Notes: generated by a model from the letters alone, not told the origin. A stretch of 37,842 nucleotides of DNA from Aeromonas caviae (GCF_000819785.1 NZ_CDBK01000034.1:90577-128418), one strand, 5' to 3'. Positions 1-8,947 are shown, numbered from the stretch's first letter. A program made the numbers and translations.

Positions 1-503
1 CCTTCACCCTCTACCTCAATCTGGACAAGCCGCTCATTTTCTTCGCCCTGCTGCTGGCCATCCCCGGCCTGCTCGGCCCGGGTGGAACGATGCGCTGGCG
101 GCCGCTGGCCCTGCTCATCCTGCCGCTCGCGGCCCTGCTCATCACCGCCTGGCAACTGGGCGCCCTCAAACCCGAAGCGGGACTGCCCCACTGGTGGTGG
201 CTGTTCGCATTCAACAACCTGCTGTTCACCTGTGTGGCGGAAGAAGCGCTGTTCCGGGGATGCATCCAGCAAGGGGTGGCAAGCCGAAGCACGCCCTGGG
301 CAGGTCTCCTGGTCGCCAGCCTGCTGTTCGGCGCAGCCCATCTTGCCGGTGGCCCGTTGCTGGTGTTGTTCGCCGCGCTGGCGGGGGCCTGCTATGGCCT
401 GGCGTTCCAGCTGAGCGGGCGCCTCAGTGTCGCCATCCTGCTCCACTTCCTGTTCAACTTCGCCCACCTGGCCCTGTTTACCTATCCCCTGGCCAGCCAC
501 TGA
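1..503 (+). CDS. CPBP family intramembrane metalloprotease, 3' part
   Basis: This is the last 166 codons of a gene that begins before the window; the frame is already open at position 3. The visible protein is very hydrophobic with several membrane spans. It carries the EExxxR signature (EEALFRG, coded near 238-260) and later His residues (GAAHLAGG near 330-350 and LLHFLFNF near 440-465), which are the metal and catalytic motifs of the CPBP (CAAX protease and bacteriocin-processing) family. Members sit in the inner membrane; bacterial ones are mostly of unknown substrate. Nothing in the next genes hints at a substrate. The family call is firm, the role unknown. Confidence 0.85.
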   Translation, partial: FTLYLNLDKPLIFFALLLAIPGLLGPGGTMRWRPLALLILPLAALLITAWQLGALKPEAGLPHWWWLFAFNNLLFTCVAEEALFRGCIQQGVASRSTPWAGLLVASLLFGAAHLAGGPLLVLFAALAGACYGLAFQLSGRLSVAILLHFLFNFAHLALFTYPLASH

Positions 504-526
504 CGTCGAGCACAGGTTCACCGGGC

Positions 527-562
527 AAAAAAAATGCCCCGCCCCCGTGGGGGCAGGGCATC
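527..562 (-). terminator. Rho-independent terminator of the yggS-DUF4426 cluster
   Basis: A GC-rich hairpin (arms ATGCCCCGCCCCC and GGGGGCAGGGCAT, with one bulge) is followed on the minus strand by a run of eight T. It lies just past the stop of the DUF4426 gene and also separates it from the convergent CPBP gene. Confidence 0.85.
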
Positions 563-579
563 TGCATTCACCCTGCAAT

Positions 580-999
580 CTAGTCGACGTAGAAGGTCTG
601 CTGGAAAGTCAGCGTCTGCTGCTGCCCCTCCCCCATGATCTTCAGGGTGAACTGGTAGGTGTCCTCATTGCGATAGGGCAGCACTGCCAGGTAATAGATG
701 GCATTCCCCTCTTTCACCTCCTGAAAATTCAGGGTGCGAAGGGTGCCGGTCAGATTGCGGGCTTCGCCGCTGATCCCCACCGCCTGTGCCACCCCCTGCT
801 TGTTCTGCACCGCGATATTGACGATGCCGTTATAGCGGCTGCGCTCCAGGCCATAGGTCCTGGCTACCTCGGGGGTGAGGAAGCTGGAGTTGAACGCGCT
901 GTAGTGCACTTTCCAGGGGCCCAGCTCCTGCATCTGCTCAGCCCGCAGCGGCAGCGTCATCAGGAGTGCCAGCAGGCAACTCATCCAGGCAGTTTTCAT
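580..999 (-). CDS. DUF4426 domain protein, secreted
   Basis: A 139-residue protein with an N-terminal signal peptide: a positive start, then a hydrophobic stretch ending near residue 20 at LRA-EQ. The mature part matches my memory of the DUF4426 family, which is found at the end of the yggS-proC-yggT-yggU cluster in Vibrio and relatives. It is probably periplasmic. It is the last gene of this cluster, 18 bases after yggU, and ends at a strong terminator. No catalytic motif is visible and the function is unknown. Confidence 0.8.
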   Translation of the reverse strand: MKTAWMSCLLALLMTLPLRAEQMQELGPWKVHYSAFNSSFLTPEVARTYGLERSRYNGIVNIAVQNKQGVAQAVGISGEARNLTGTLRTLNFQEVKEGNAIYYLAVLPYRNEDTYQFTLKIMGEGQQQTLTFQQTFYVD

Positions 1000-1017
1000 G
1001 ATGTCATCCCTCTCGTA

Positions 1018-1332
1018 TCAATCCTGATTATCGAGCAGAGCGGCAATCTCGGCGGGGATCTGCTTTGGCGCGTCGATGGCGACCGTCTTGTGCCGACCCA
1101 GCTCCCCCCGCAGGATGCGAACCTGCCCCTTGGCCACCTTGCACTGCTTGGCCAGGTACTTGATCAGGTGACTGTTGGCCTGACCATCCACCGGCGGTGC
1201 CGTGATGGCCACTTTCAACTCGTCACCGTGCAATCCGATGATCTGATCCCGGCTCGCCTTGGGCTGGATCATCAGATGCAACACCAGCTCGTCCCCTTCC
1301 AGCAGGACGGCGGGCATCAGATCATCCACCAC
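1018..1332 (-). CDS. yggU: DUF167 family protein YggU
   Basis: A 104-residue protein of the YggU/DUF167 family, a small conserved fold of unknown function. The central segment contains the typical PVDGQAN and LAK residues followed by the GELGRHK stretch (family form xGxxSRxK). Its start overlaps the end of yggT by 16 bases, so translation of the two is probably coupled. The gene order yggT-yggU is conserved in gamma-proteobacteria. Confidence 0.9.
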   Translation of the reverse strand: MVDDLMPAVLLEGDELVLHLMIQPKASRDQIIGLHGDELKVAITAPPVDGQANSHLIKYLAKQCKVAKGQVRILRGELGRHKTVAIDAPKQIPAEIAALLDNQD

Positions 1333-1868
1333 AACTGGCCGAACAGATCCCCCATCAGGTAGTTGATGGCCTGCAGCGCGATGAAAGCGACCAGCACGGA
1401 GAGATCCAGCCCGCCCAATGCAGGCAGGATGCGGCGAATGGGGGCCAGGAAGGGTTCAGTGAGCTGGTGCATCACGTATTCAATGGGGTTGCGACCCTGG
1501 CTGACCCAGCTCAGGATGGCGCGGATAAGCAGGATCCAGAAGATCATGGAACCCGCTTTCTTCAACACGGTGAGCGTCGCAAACAGACAGAGAGTGAGCC
1601 AGTCCGCCTGCAGCACATTCATGCTCTTGAGCAGGACCAACTTGCCAACGGCGATCAGCAGCGCCAGCAGCACAGAGGCCATGTCCAGCCCGCCAAAACC
1701 CGGGATGACGCGGCGCAGGGGCACCACCAGCGGGTTGGTCAGCTTGACCACCATCTGGCTCATGGGGTTGTAGAAGTCGGCCCGCGCCCACTGCAGCCAG
1801 ACCCGCAGCAGCACCACCATAAGGTAGAGATCAAAGACAGTGTTAATCAAAAAGTAAGCCGTGTTCAT
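1317..1868 (-). CDS. yggT: YggT family inner-membrane protein
   Basis: A 183-residue membrane protein made of two YggT repeats. Each repeat is a hydrophobic helix pair around a conserved RRxxPxxGGLD motif ([13 protein letters not shown] near residue 51-63 and [13 protein letters not shown] near 142-154). YggT proteins are implicated in osmotic or ionic homeostasis and in placing membrane machinery, but the molecular role is not settled. It lies between proC and yggU, 23 bases after proC, in what looks like one operon. Confidence 0.9.
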   Translation of the reverse strand: MNTAYFLINTVFDLYLMVVLLRVWLQWARADFYNPMSQMVVKLTNPLVVPLRRVIPGFGGLDMASVLLALLIAVGKLVLLKSMNVLQADWLTLCLFATLTVLKKAGSMIFWILLIRAILSWVSQGRNPIEYVMHQLTEPFLAPIRRILPALGGLDLSVLVAFIALQAINYLMGDLFGQLWWMI

Positions 1869-1891
1869 CCGGGCTCCTTGCTAAAAGGGAT

Positions 1892-2719
1892 TCAGAAAAG
1901 GGTTTCCATTTCGCCGGCCCGGGTAACGGCCGCCTGCATGGCTCTTGCGGTCAGCGGCATCAGCCCCTGCTCCTGGAATGTCTTGACGGCCTCGGCCGTG
2001 GTCCCGCCCTTGCTGGTCACCTGCTCGCGCAGGGTCTGCAGCGACAGATCGGGATTCTGCTCCACCATGGCGGCCGCCCCCAGGGCGGTTTGCTGCACCA
2101 GCAGGCGAGCCTGCTCCGGCGTAAAGCCCATGGCCTCGGCCTCCTCGGCAATCGCCTGCATGAACAGGAAGAAGTAGGCCGGGGCACTGCCCGCCGCCGC
2201 AATGACGCCGTTGATGCCGGCCTCCTGCTCCACCCAGAGGGTCTTGCCCACGGATTGCATCATCTGTTCGGCCACCGCCCTATCAGCCTGCCCGATGGCG
2301 GGCTGTGCATAGAGCCCGGTCATCCCCAGCCCCAGCAAGGAGGGGGTGTTGGGCATGGTGCGAATGATGCGATCGTGACCGCCCGCCATCTCCTGCAAGC
2401 GTGCGACGCGAATGCCGGCGGCGATGGAGATGAGCAACTTGCCATCCAGCGAGCCAAGCTCGGCCACCAGCGTCGTCAGCATGCCCGCCATCAGCTGGGG
2501 CTTGACCGCCAGCACGATCACCTCGGCCTCGCGGGCCGCCTCGGTGTTGTCCTGGGTGATACGGATGCCGAACTGGCTGGCCAGTTCGTCCAGCTTGGGG
2601 CGGCTGGGATTGGCGGCGATGATACGCTCTGCCGGGTAACCCGCCTGGATGAGGCCGGCAATGATACTGCGGCTCATGTTGCCTGCCCCGATGAAGGCGA
2701 GGGTTCTCTGCTGCATCAA
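1892..2719 (-). CDS. proC: Pyrroline-5-carboxylate reductase
   Basis: ProC reduces 1-pyrroline-5-carboxylate to L-proline with NAD(P)H, the last step of proline synthesis. The 275-residue length is normal for the family. A Rossmann nucleotide loop (GAGNMS, residues 11-16) opens the protein; AVKP (71-74), TMPNTP (121-126) and the C-terminal dimer helix region starting GSAPAYFF (177-184) are all present. It follows yggS after 120 bases that hold a terminator-like hairpin, so it may be transcribed partly by read-through. Confidence 0.97.
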   Translation of the reverse strand: MMQQRTLAFIGAGNMSRSIIAGLIQAGYPAERIIAANPSRPKLDELASQFGIRITQDNTEAAREAEVIVLAVKPQLMAGMLTTLVAELGSLDGKLLISIAAGIRVARLQEMAGGHDRIIRTMPNTPSLLGLGMTGLYAQPAIGQADRAVAEQMMQSVGKTLWVEQEAGINGVIAAAGSAPAYFFLFMQAIAEEAEAMGFTPEQARLLVQQTALGAAAMVEQNPDLSLQTLREQVTSKGGTTAEAVKTFQEQGLMPLTARAMQAAVTRAGEMETLF

Positions 2720-2798
2720 ACACTCCTGTTACTGACATCGCAGCGGATGCCGACCCAGCCTGTGCGGGCTGACAGCATCACACGCGCCTGTTTACCTG

Positions 2799-2832
2799 AA
2801 AAAAAGCACGACCGGGGTGTTTTTCGCCCCGG
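2799..2832 (-). terminator. Hairpin with T-run between yggS and proC
   Basis: On the minus strand the arms CCGGGG and CCCCGG (+ strand 2827-2832 and 2812-2817) form a stem, and a short GC-containing tail leads to seven T. It sits right after the yggS stop and before proC, so it may act as a partial terminator inside the cluster. Confidence 0.6.
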
Positions 2833-2839
2833 CTCTTGC

Positions 2840-3541
2840 TCATGAATAGTCACGGGCCCCGAAGATGGCGGTCCCGACCCGCACCATGGTGCTGCCGTGG
2901 GCAATGGCCGGCTCGAGATCCTCGGTCATCCCCATCGAAAGGGTGTCGACGCTCGGGTATTGTTGCGCAAGTTCGGTGAACAGAGCCTGCATGCGCGCCA
3001 TCTGGGCCGCCAGCACCCCCTCGTCGCAGGTATGCTCGGGGATGGCCATCAGGCCGCGCAACCGCAGCCGCTCGCTTTGGGCCACCAGGGAGGCCAGGCG
3101 GAAAATCTCTTGCTCCGACGTACCGGATTTGCTGCTCTCTCCGCTAATATTGATTTGCAGACAGATATTTAGCGGCGCGAGCCCACTCGGTCTCTGGTTG
3201 TTGAGGCGTTCGATGAGCTTGTCGCGATCGACACTTTGAACCCAGTCGAACCGCTCCGCCACCAGCTTGGACTTGTTCGATTGCAGCGGGCCGATAAAGT
3301 GCCACTCTATGTCTGTACAGGCGTTCTGCTCGCGCAAGGCATCAATCTTGAGCGCGGCCTCCTGGGCGTAGGATTCGCCAAAGCGCCGCTGACCGGCGGC
3401 ATAGGCAGCCTGAATGTCCCCCAGCGGCTTGGTTTTGCTGACAGCAAGCAACTGGATGTGATCTGGGCTGCGGCCAACACGCCGGGCAGCCTCTACAATA
3501 CGTTCCTTTACCTGAAGCAGGTGCTGGGCAATCTGGCTCAT
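2840..3541 (-). CDS. yggS: PLP homeostasis protein YggS (PLPBP family)
   Basis: A 233-residue single-domain PLP protein of the alanine-racemase fold type III. Lys36 within AVSKTKP is the expected PLP-binding lysine; HFIGPLQSNK (81-90) and the C-terminal SMGMTEDLE segment are hallmark family motifs. The family buffers pyridoxal phosphate and affects amino-acid pools; it has no known catalysis of its own. The gene is the first of the minus-strand cluster and is divergent from pilT, with only 39 bases between the two start codons. Confidence 0.96.
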   Translation of the reverse strand: MSQIAQHLLQVKERIVEAARRVGRSPDHIQLLAVSKTKPLGDIQAAYAAGQRRFGESYAQEAALKIDALREQNACTDIEWHFIGPLQSNKSKLVAERFDWVQSVDRDKLIERLNNQRPSGLAPLNICLQINISGESSKSGTSEQEIFRLASLVAQSERLRLRGLMAIPEHTCDEGVLAAQMARMQALFTELAQQYPSVDTLSMGMTEDLEPAIAHGSTMVRVGTAIFGARDYS

Positions 3542-3580
3542 ATTTCGTTCGTAATCTTGTGATGGGAGAATAACAAATCT

Positions 3581-4615
3581 ATGGATATCACAGAGTTATT
3601 GGCATTCAGTGTAAAGCATAAGGCCTCGGATCTACACCTCTCGGCCGGGGTCCCCCCGATGATCAGGGTTGATGGGGAGGTTCGCAAGATCAATTTGCCC
3701 GCCCTGGATCACCGGGAAGTCCATGCCCTCATTTACGACATCATGAATGACCACCAGCGCAAGGAGCTGGAGGAGAACTTCGAGGTGGACTTCTCCTTCG
3801 AAGTGCCCGGCATGGCACGCTTTCGGGTCAACGCCTTCCAGCAGGCGCGCGGCTCGGGCGCGGTGTTTCGTACCATCCCGAGTACCGTTCTGACCCTGGA
3901 CGATCTGGGGGCGCCGGAGATATTTCGCAAGATAGCGGAGTACCCTCGCGGCCTGGTGCTGGTGACTGGACCCACCGGCTCGGGCAAATCCACCACCCTG
4001 GCCGCCATGGTCGATTACATCAATGACAACTTCCACCACCACATCCTCACCATCGAGGACCCCATCGAATTCGTGCACGAGAACAAGCGCTGCCTGGTGA
4101 ACCAGCGGGAAGTACACCGCGACACCAAGAGCTTCAGCAACGCCCTGCGCTCGGCCCTGCGGGAAGACCCGGATATCATCCTGGTAGGTGAAATGCGGGA
4201 CCTCGAAACCATCCGCCTCGCCATGACCGCCGCCGAAACCGGTCACCTGGTGTTTGGCACCCTGCACACCTCCTCGGCTGCCAAGACCATCGACCGTATC
4301 ATCGACGTCTTCCCCGGCTCGGAGAAGGACATGGTGCGCTCCATGCTCTCCGAATCCCTGCGGGCGGTCATCTCCCAGACCCTGCTCAAGCGTATCGGTG
4401 GCGGCCGGGTGGCGGCCCACGAGATCATGCTGGGGATCCCGGCGGTGCGAAACCTCATCCGGGAAGACAAGGTGGCCCAACTCTATTCCGTCATCCAGAC
4501 CGGGATGACCCACGGCATGCAGACCATGGACCAGAGCCTCAAGCAGCTGGTCAACCGAGGGGTCGTCGCCTCCCTCGATGCCAAAGCCAAGGCGGTCGAT
4601 CCCAATACCATTTAA
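3581..4615 (+). CDS. pilT: Type IV pilus retraction ATPase PilT
   Basis: PilT is the hexameric motor at the inner-membrane base of the type IV pilus that powers pilus retraction, twitching and DNA uptake. The 344-residue protein has the family layout: an N-terminal PAS-like part, Walker A GPTGSGKST (130-138), Asp-box and Walker B region, His-box GHLVFGTLHT, and the retraction-specific AVRNLIRE motif at 288-295. The GGGAG upstream is about 13 bases from the ATG, a wide spacing, but no better start exists and the N-terminus MDITELL matches known PilT proteins. pilU follows after 23 bases. Confidence 0.98.
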   Translation: MDITELLAFSVKHKASDLHLSAGVPPMIRVDGEVRKINLPALDHREVHALIYDIMNDHQRKELEENFEVDFSFEVPGMARFRVNAFQQARGSGAVFRTIPSTVLTLDDLGAPEIFRKIAEYPRGLVLVTGPTGSGKSTTLAAMVDYINDNFHHHILTIEDPIEFVHENKRCLVNQREVHRDTKSFSNALRSALREDPDIILVGEMRDLETIRLAMTAAETGHLVFGTLHTSSAAKTIDRIIDVFPGSEKDMVRSMLSESLRAVISQTLLKRIGGGRVAAHEIMLGIPAVRNLIREDKVAQLYSVIQTGMTHGMQTMDQSLKQLVNRGVVASLDAKAKAVDPNTI

Positions 4616-4638
4616 GCTCGCACACCCAAGGAGTCGCC

Positions 4639-5748
4639 ATGAACATGGATGTTCTGCTCGCCGCACTGGTTGAACAAAAGGGCTCGGATCTCTTCATCAC
4701 GGTCGATGCCCCCCCGACCCTCAAGGTCAACGGGCGCCTGGTGTCGCTCAGGCCGGCTCCCCTCGACAAGACGACGGCGCTGGCGTTGATCAGGGAGAGC
4801 CTGGACGAGACCCACTTCGAGCGCTTCCTGCACACCCGCGAGGCCAACTACGCCATCCAGCGAGGCTCGCTGGGGCGCTTTCGGGTCAGCGCCTTCTGGC
4901 AACAGGATATGCCGGGCATGGTGCTGCGCCGCATCGAGACCCGCATCCCCACCTTTGACGAGCTGGTGCTGCCCCCCATCCTGCAGGAGGTCGCCATGGC
5001 CAAACGCGGGCTGGTGCTCTTCGTCGGCGCCACTGGCGCCGGCAAGTCCACCACCCAGGCGGCCATGATCGGCTTTCGCAACCAGCACGGTGACGGCCAC
5101 ATCCTGACGGTGGAGGATCCGGTGGAGTTCGTCCATCAGCACGATCGCTGCCTGGTGACCCAGCGGGAGGTGGGGATCGACACCGCATCCTTCGATGTCG
5201 CCCTCAAAAACTCCCTGCGCCAGGCCCCGGATGTCATCCTCATCGGTGAAATCCGCTCCCAGGAGACCATGGAGTTCGCCATCCAGTTCGCCGAGACGGG
5301 ACACCTCTGCCTCGCCACCTTGCACGCAAACAATGCCAACCAGGCGCTGGATCGCATCCTGCATCTGGTCCCCCAGGAGAAGCACCGCCAGTTCCTGTTC
5401 GATCTCTCCTTCAACCTGCGCGCCATCGTCGCCCAGCAGCTGCTCCCCTCCGCTCACGGGCAGCGCCGGGTCGCCGCCTTCGAGATCCTGCTCAACACCC
5501 CGCTCGTCACCGACATCATTCGCAAGGGAGAGATGCACAGACTCAAGGAGGTGATGACCAAATCCGGCGAGCTCGGCATGCAGACCTTCGATCAGGCACT
5601 GTTCACCCTGTTCTGCGCCGGCCAAATTGGCTACAGTGAGGCCCTTGCCCATGCCGACTCCGCCAACGACCTGCGACTGCTCATCAAGCTATCGGGTCGC
5701 GAGCAGCTGGGCGCAGGCACTCTCGACAACGTGACCCTGGATGAATGA
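4639..5748 (+). CDS. pilU: Type IV pilus retraction ATPase PilU
   Basis: PilU is a PilT-like ATPase that assists PilT in forceful pilus retraction. The protein has 369 residues, Walker A GATGAGKST from residue 130, and a His-box with GHLCLATLHAN. It lacks the exact PilT AIRNLIRE sequence; the equivalent segment reads LVTDIIRKGE, as expected for PilU. A clear AAGGAG lies seven bases before the start. It is co-oriented with pilT and probably co-transcribed. yaaA follows 32 bases downstream on the same strand and may be part of the transcript. Confidence 0.96.
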   Translation: MNMDVLLAALVEQKGSDLFITVDAPPTLKVNGRLVSLRPAPLDKTTALALIRESLDETHFERFLHTREANYAIQRGSLGRFRVSAFWQQDMPGMVLRRIETRIPTFDELVLPPILQEVAMAKRGLVLFVGATGAGKSTTQAAMIGFRNQHGDGHILTVEDPVEFVHQHDRCLVTQREVGIDTASFDVALKNSLRQAPDVILIGEIRSQETMEFAIQFAETGHLCLATLHANNANQALDRILHLVPQEKHRQFLFDLSFNLRAIVAQQLLPSAHGQRRVAAFEILLNTPLVTDIIRKGEMHRLKEVMTKSGELGMQTFDQALFTLFCAGQIGYSEALAHADSANDLRLLIKLSGREQLGAGTLDNVTLDE

Positions 5749-5780
5749 GGGGCGTGCGTCATCGCTAGTAAAGGACAGTT

Positions 5781-6554
5781 ATGCTGATTGTGGTTTCCCC
5801 GGCCAAGACGCTGGATTACGAGTCACCCCTGGTGACCTCCCGTTTCACCCAACCCGAACTGCTGGACCACTCCGCAGCACTGATCACCCGGGCTCGTCAA
5901 CTGAGCCCGGACCAGATCGCCAGCCTGATGAAGATCAGCGACAAGCTCGCCGGCCTCAACGCCGCCCGCTTTGCCGAGTGGCAGCCTGACTTCACGCCGG
6001 CCAACGCCCGCCAGGCGCTGCTGGCCTTCAAGGGGGACGTCTACACCGGTCTGGCCGTAGAAGATTTCAGCGAGGCCGACCTCGACTTCGCCCAGGCCCA
6101 CCTGCGCATGCTCTCCGGCCTTTATGGCGTACTGCGGCCGCTTGACCTCATGATGCCCTACCGCCTGGAGATGGGGATTAGGCTTGAGAACCCGCGCGGC
6201 AAGGACCTCTACCAGTTCTGGGGCGACATCATCACGGAGCACCTGAACAAGGCGCTGGCGGCCCAGGGGGACGACGTGCTGATCAACCTCGCCTCCGACG
6301 AGTATTTCAAGTCGGTGCGCCCGAAAGCCCTGCAGGGGCGCATCATCACCCCGGTCTTCAAGGACGAGAAGAACGGCCAGTTCAAGATCATCAGCTTCTA
6401 CGCCAAGAAGGCCCGCGGCATGATGGCACGCCACATCATCAAGCATCGGCTCACCCGGGTGGAACAGCTGACCGGTTTCGATGCCGACGGTTACTACTTT
6501 GTACCGGAAGAGTCCGACGCCAATACCCTGATGTTCAAGCGCGCTGAAAATTAA
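5781..6554 (+). CDS. yaaA: Peroxide stress protein YaaA
   Basis: A 257-residue member of the YaaA/DUF328 family. In E. coli YaaA is induced by OxyR and limits free iron and oxidative DNA damage during hydrogen peroxide stress; it binds DNA and has a cytosolic alpha/beta fold. The start [12 protein letters not shown] and the internal [20 protein letters not shown] segment are family signatures. An AAAGGA lies a few bases before the ATG. A strong terminator ends the transcript at 6632-6657. Confidence 0.96.
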   Translation: MLIVVSPAKTLDYESPLVTSRFTQPELLDHSAALITRARQLSPDQIASLMKISDKLAGLNAARFAEWQPDFTPANARQALLAFKGDVYTGLAVEDFSEADLDFAQAHLRMLSGLYGVLRPLDLMMPYRLEMGIRLENPRGKDLYQFWGDIITEHLNKALAAQGDDVLINLASDEYFKSVRPKALQGRIITPVFKDEKNGQFKIISFYAKKARGMMARHIIKHRLTRVEQLTGFDADGYYFVPEESDANTLMFKRAEN

Positions 6555-6631
6555 TTACACATTCAAGGGAACCAAGTCGGAGATCCTCGGGTCTGACTCT
6601 GTGAATCCTCTGTTGTAAGCACTTTTTGTTG

Positions 6632-6657
6632 GCCGACGTCCTTGCGTCGGCTTTTTT
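6632..6657 (+). terminator. Rho-independent terminator after yaaA
   Basis: Arms GCCGACG and CGTCGGC with the loop TCCTTG are followed by six T. The 77 bases between the yaaA stop and this stem show no open frame or tRNA fold I can support. Confidence 0.85.
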
Positions 6658-6697
6658 CTGCGCCTCTCTCAGGCCACTCCCCAGGCAGCAGACAGCA

Positions 6698-6723
6698 AAA
6701 CGGCCATCCTGGGATGGCCGTTT
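6698..6723 (-). terminator. Terminator of srmB
   Basis: A near-perfect palindrome (arms CGGCCATC and GATGGCCG, loop CTGG) is flanked by AAAA and TTT. It is directly downstream of srmB on the minus strand and may also stop + strand read-through. Confidence 0.75.
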
Positions 6724-6741
6724 CAACTGTGCTCGGGGGCA

Positions 6742-7962
6742 TTACTTCTTTTTCTTCTTTGCCGACTTCTTGGCATCCTTCGGCTTTTTCTTCTTCACCG
6801 GCACCCGCGCTTCCTTGTGTCTGGGGCGCAGCTCATCGATCACCCGGCGCTTGAGGCGCTCCTCTGTGTAGCGTTCGATCTTGGCGACCATGGCCATGTC
6901 GTGAGCTTCCACCAGGCTGATGGCGCAGCCACGGTTGCCGGCACGACCGGTACGACCGATGCGGTGCACATAGACATCCGCGCCGTAGGGCATGTCGTAG
7001 TTGATGACATGGCTGACGTTCGGCAGATCGATGCCGCGGGCGGCCACGTCGGTGGCGATGAGGAAGGGCACCTCCCCTTCGTGGAACTTGCGGATAGACT
7101 CGATGCGCTTGGCCTGCTCCATCTCGCCACGGATCCAGGCGCAGGGCACGCCTGCCGCCTGCAACTGGCCGGAAAGCTCCGCCAGTCGCTCACGGGTCTT
7201 GACGAAGATGATGGCCTTCTGGGTCTCCGGTTTTTTCAGGATGTGCACCAGCAAAGCCAGCTTGTGGGCGGCATCATCGGCCAGGTGGATCCACTGGGTG
7301 ATGGGGCGGCGCTCGCTGCGGGGCGGCTCGGCGTGCAGCTCAACCGGGTCTTTGAGGATCTCGCTCGCAAACTTCTCGAGGCCGGCCCCTTCCAGAGTGG
7401 CGGAGAAGAGCATGGTGTGCTTGCGGTAGCGCGCCTCTTCCACGATGCGGTTCACGTCCTTGATGAAGCCCATGTCCAGCATCCGGTCCGCTTCATCCAG
7501 CACCAGCACCTCGATGTCGTGGCTCTCGAACTCCTCTTTCTCGATGTACTCGAGCAGACGGCCCGGGGTGGCCACCACGATGTCGGTGGTCTTGGTCAGG
7601 GCAGGCAGCTGCTCTTCATGGCTGACGCCACCGATGATGGTCTCGATGCTGAGATGGGTGTGCACCGCCAGGGCCTTGGCGTGAGCACTCACCTGCAGCG
7701 CGAGCTCGCGGGTCGGAGTCAGGATCAGCATGCGGCACGGACCCGGCTTGCGGCGCGGGAAGTCCAGCAGGTGCTGCATCGCGGGCAGCAGGAAGGCGGC
7801 GGTCTTGCCGGTTCCGGTCGGCGCAGAGGCCAGAATATCGCGGCCGTCCAGGGCTGGCTCCAGTACCATCTGCTGGATGGTGGTGGGGCGGGTGAATCCC
7901 ATCTCGGCCAAGGCCCGACTGAGGGCTGGATTCAGGTCGAAATCATCAAAGGACTGGCTCAT
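6742..7962 (-). CDS. srmB: DEAD-box ATP-dependent RNA helicase SrmB
   Basis: SrmB is a cytoplasmic RNA helicase that helps early assembly of the 50S ribosomal subunit. The 406-residue protein has the Q-motif TTIQQ (27-31), Walker A APTGTGKT (47-54), DEAD (156-159), SAT (187-189) and the HRIGRTGRAG helicase motif. The C-terminus is a short lysine-rich tail starting around residue 385, where SrmB proteins carry a basic RNA-binding extension. The assignment to SrmB rather than another DEAD helicase rests on its divergent pairing with trmN, the arrangement seen in E. coli. Confidence 0.93.
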   Translation of the reverse strand: MSQSFDDFDLNPALSRALAEMGFTRPTTIQQMVLEPALDGRDILASAPTGTGKTAAFLLPAMQHLLDFPRRKPGPCRMLILTPTRELALQVSAHAKALAVHTHLSIETIIGGVSHEEQLPALTKTTDIVVATPGRLLEYIEKEEFESHDIEVLVLDEADRMLDMGFIKDVNRIVEEARYRKHTMLFSATLEGAGLEKFASEILKDPVELHAEPPRSERRPITQWIHLADDAAHKLALLVHILKKPETQKAIIFVKTRERLAELSGQLQAAGVPCAWIRGEMEQAKRIESIRKFHEGEVPFLIATDVAARGIDLPNVSHVINYDMPYGADVYVHRIGRTGRAGNRGCAISLVEAHDMAMVAKIERYTEERLKRRVIDELRPRHKEARVPVKKKKPKDAKKSAKKKKK

Positions 7963-7992
7963 GGCAATACTCGGTCATTAAGGAAGCGGCAG

Positions 7993-8052
7993 ATTATAGG
8001 CGATTATGCCGTCGGCTCCTATGGTGACTGTGGCTTAGCCGCTATAATCGCC
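7993..8052. promoter_or_regulatory. Divergent promoter region srmB/trmN with 9-bp inverted repeat
   Basis: The 127 bases between the two starts hold a consensus -10 hexamer TATAAT on each strand: minus strand at 7993-7998 for srmB, plus strand at 8043-8048 for trmN. They are embedded in a perfect inverted repeat, GGCGATTAT (7999-8007) and ATAATCGCC (8044-8052). No strong -35 boxes are visible. The hexamers are seen; promoter activity is inferred. Confidence 0.5.
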
Positions 8053-8089
8053 GGCCATTTTCCGCGGGCAGGCACAGGAGGAGGGCCGA

Positions 8090-8800
8090 ATGGGGCGCAA
8101 CAACGGTTTCACGTTCAAGCAATTTCACATCGATCACGGCCGCTGCGCCATGAAGGTCGGTACGGACGGCATTCTGCTGGGAGCCTGGGCGCCGGTCGAC
8201 AGCGCCCGCCGGGTGCTGGACATCGGCACCGGCAGCGGCCTCATCGCCCTGATGCTGGCCCAGCGCAGCACGAACGACTGCCACATAGACGGGGTGGAGC
8301 TGGATAAGGATGCAGCCATGCAGGCCAAGGAGAATGTGGCGGCCTCCCCCTGGCGTGAGCGGGTCACCATCATAGAGAGCGCCATTCAGGATCACCTCGC
8401 CCCCCCTTACGATCTCATCGTCTCCAACCCGCCCTATTTCCCGGCAGGCCAGACACTTCGCGATCCGGCCAGGGCTCTGGCCCGTCATACCGGGGGGCTC
8501 GACCCCAGGGGATTGCTGGCCGCCAGTGATCGCCTGCTGAGCCGTGCCGGGCAACTGGCCCTGGTGCTGCCCACGGCGATGGCGGATGAAATTTTATGCA
8601 TTTCGTCGAGTTATGATCTGTATGAGCGTTGTTATCTGGCTGTTACTACCAGAGAGGGGAAAGAGGCAAATCGTGTTTTATTGCTGCTTGGCAGAGGATT
8701 AAACAAGTGCGAGAGGGGTGAAATTGTGATCCATTCTGCCACGGGAGGCTATTCCGACAGATATATCCAACTAACCAACCCCTTCTATTTGAAGATGTAA
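8090..8800 (+). CDS. trmN: tRNA1(Val) (adenine-37-N6)-methyltransferase TrmN6
   Basis: This SAM-dependent enzyme (YfiC in E. coli) methylates A37 of tRNA-Val. The protein has 236 residues, motif I DIGTGSG (44-50) and the N6-adenine methylase motif NPPY (113-116). The C-terminal segment ends in YSDRYIQLTNPFYLKM, matching the family end YxxLTxxFYL. The first 490 bases are about 70% GC, but the last 220 bases fall to about 44% GC without breaking the frame; see findings. The ATG is preceded by AGGAGG about seven bases upstream. Confidence 0.94.
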   Translation: MGRNNGFTFKQFHIDHGRCAMKVGTDGILLGAWAPVDSARRVLDIGTGSGLIALMLAQRSTNDCHIDGVELDKDAAMQAKENVAASPWRERVTIIESAIQDHLAPPYDLIVSNPPYFPAGQTLRDPARALARHTGGLDPRGLLAASDRLLSRAGQLALVLPTAMADEILCISSSYDLYERCYLAVTTREGKEANRVLLLLGRGLNKCERGEIVIHSATGGYSDRYIQLTNPFYLKM

Positions 8801-8808
8801 ATTTTGCC

Positions 8809-8836
8809 TTGAACTATTTTTTCACATCATTATGCT
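8809..8836 (+). promoter_or_regulatory. Sigma-70-type promoter of the brnQ leader
   Basis: TTGAAC (8809-8814) and TATGCT (8831-8836) are separated by 16 bases, a good match to the -35/-10 pattern. The predicted start of transcription is near 8843, immediately before the hairpin element at 8848-8914. This is a sequence match only. Confidence 0.6.
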
Positions 8837-8847
8837 GACTGCTAAAT

Positions 8848-8914
8848 GAGCGCCCGCTCAAGACCAGTTCAAACCACTGGTCGCGATGAAAAAACCAGCG
8901 GGGCTCTTTTTTTT
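8848..8914 (+). terminator. Branched terminator in the trmN-brnQ gap (candidate attenuator or small RNA end)
   Basis: An outer stem pairs GAGC-g-CCCGCT (8848-8858, one bulged g) with AGCGGGGCTC (8897-8906) and is followed by eight T. Inside it, GACCAGT (8862-8868) pairs with ACTGGTC (8876-8882). An alternative pairing of CTGGT (8877-8881) with ACCAG (8894-8898) would disrupt both stems. It could simply end trmN transcripts, but the good promoter just upstream makes a leader attenuator of brnQ or a 70-nucleotide RNA plausible. Confidence 0.7.
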
Positions 8915-8947
8915 ACCCCCGGAAAGTGCCGGTCACTGACAAATAAA

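Noticed and set aside
6555..6631. Possible tRNA or small RNA between yaaA and its terminator
   Set aside because: No T-loop consensus or cloverleaf can be drawn and no promoter is visible; treated as 3' untranslated sequence.
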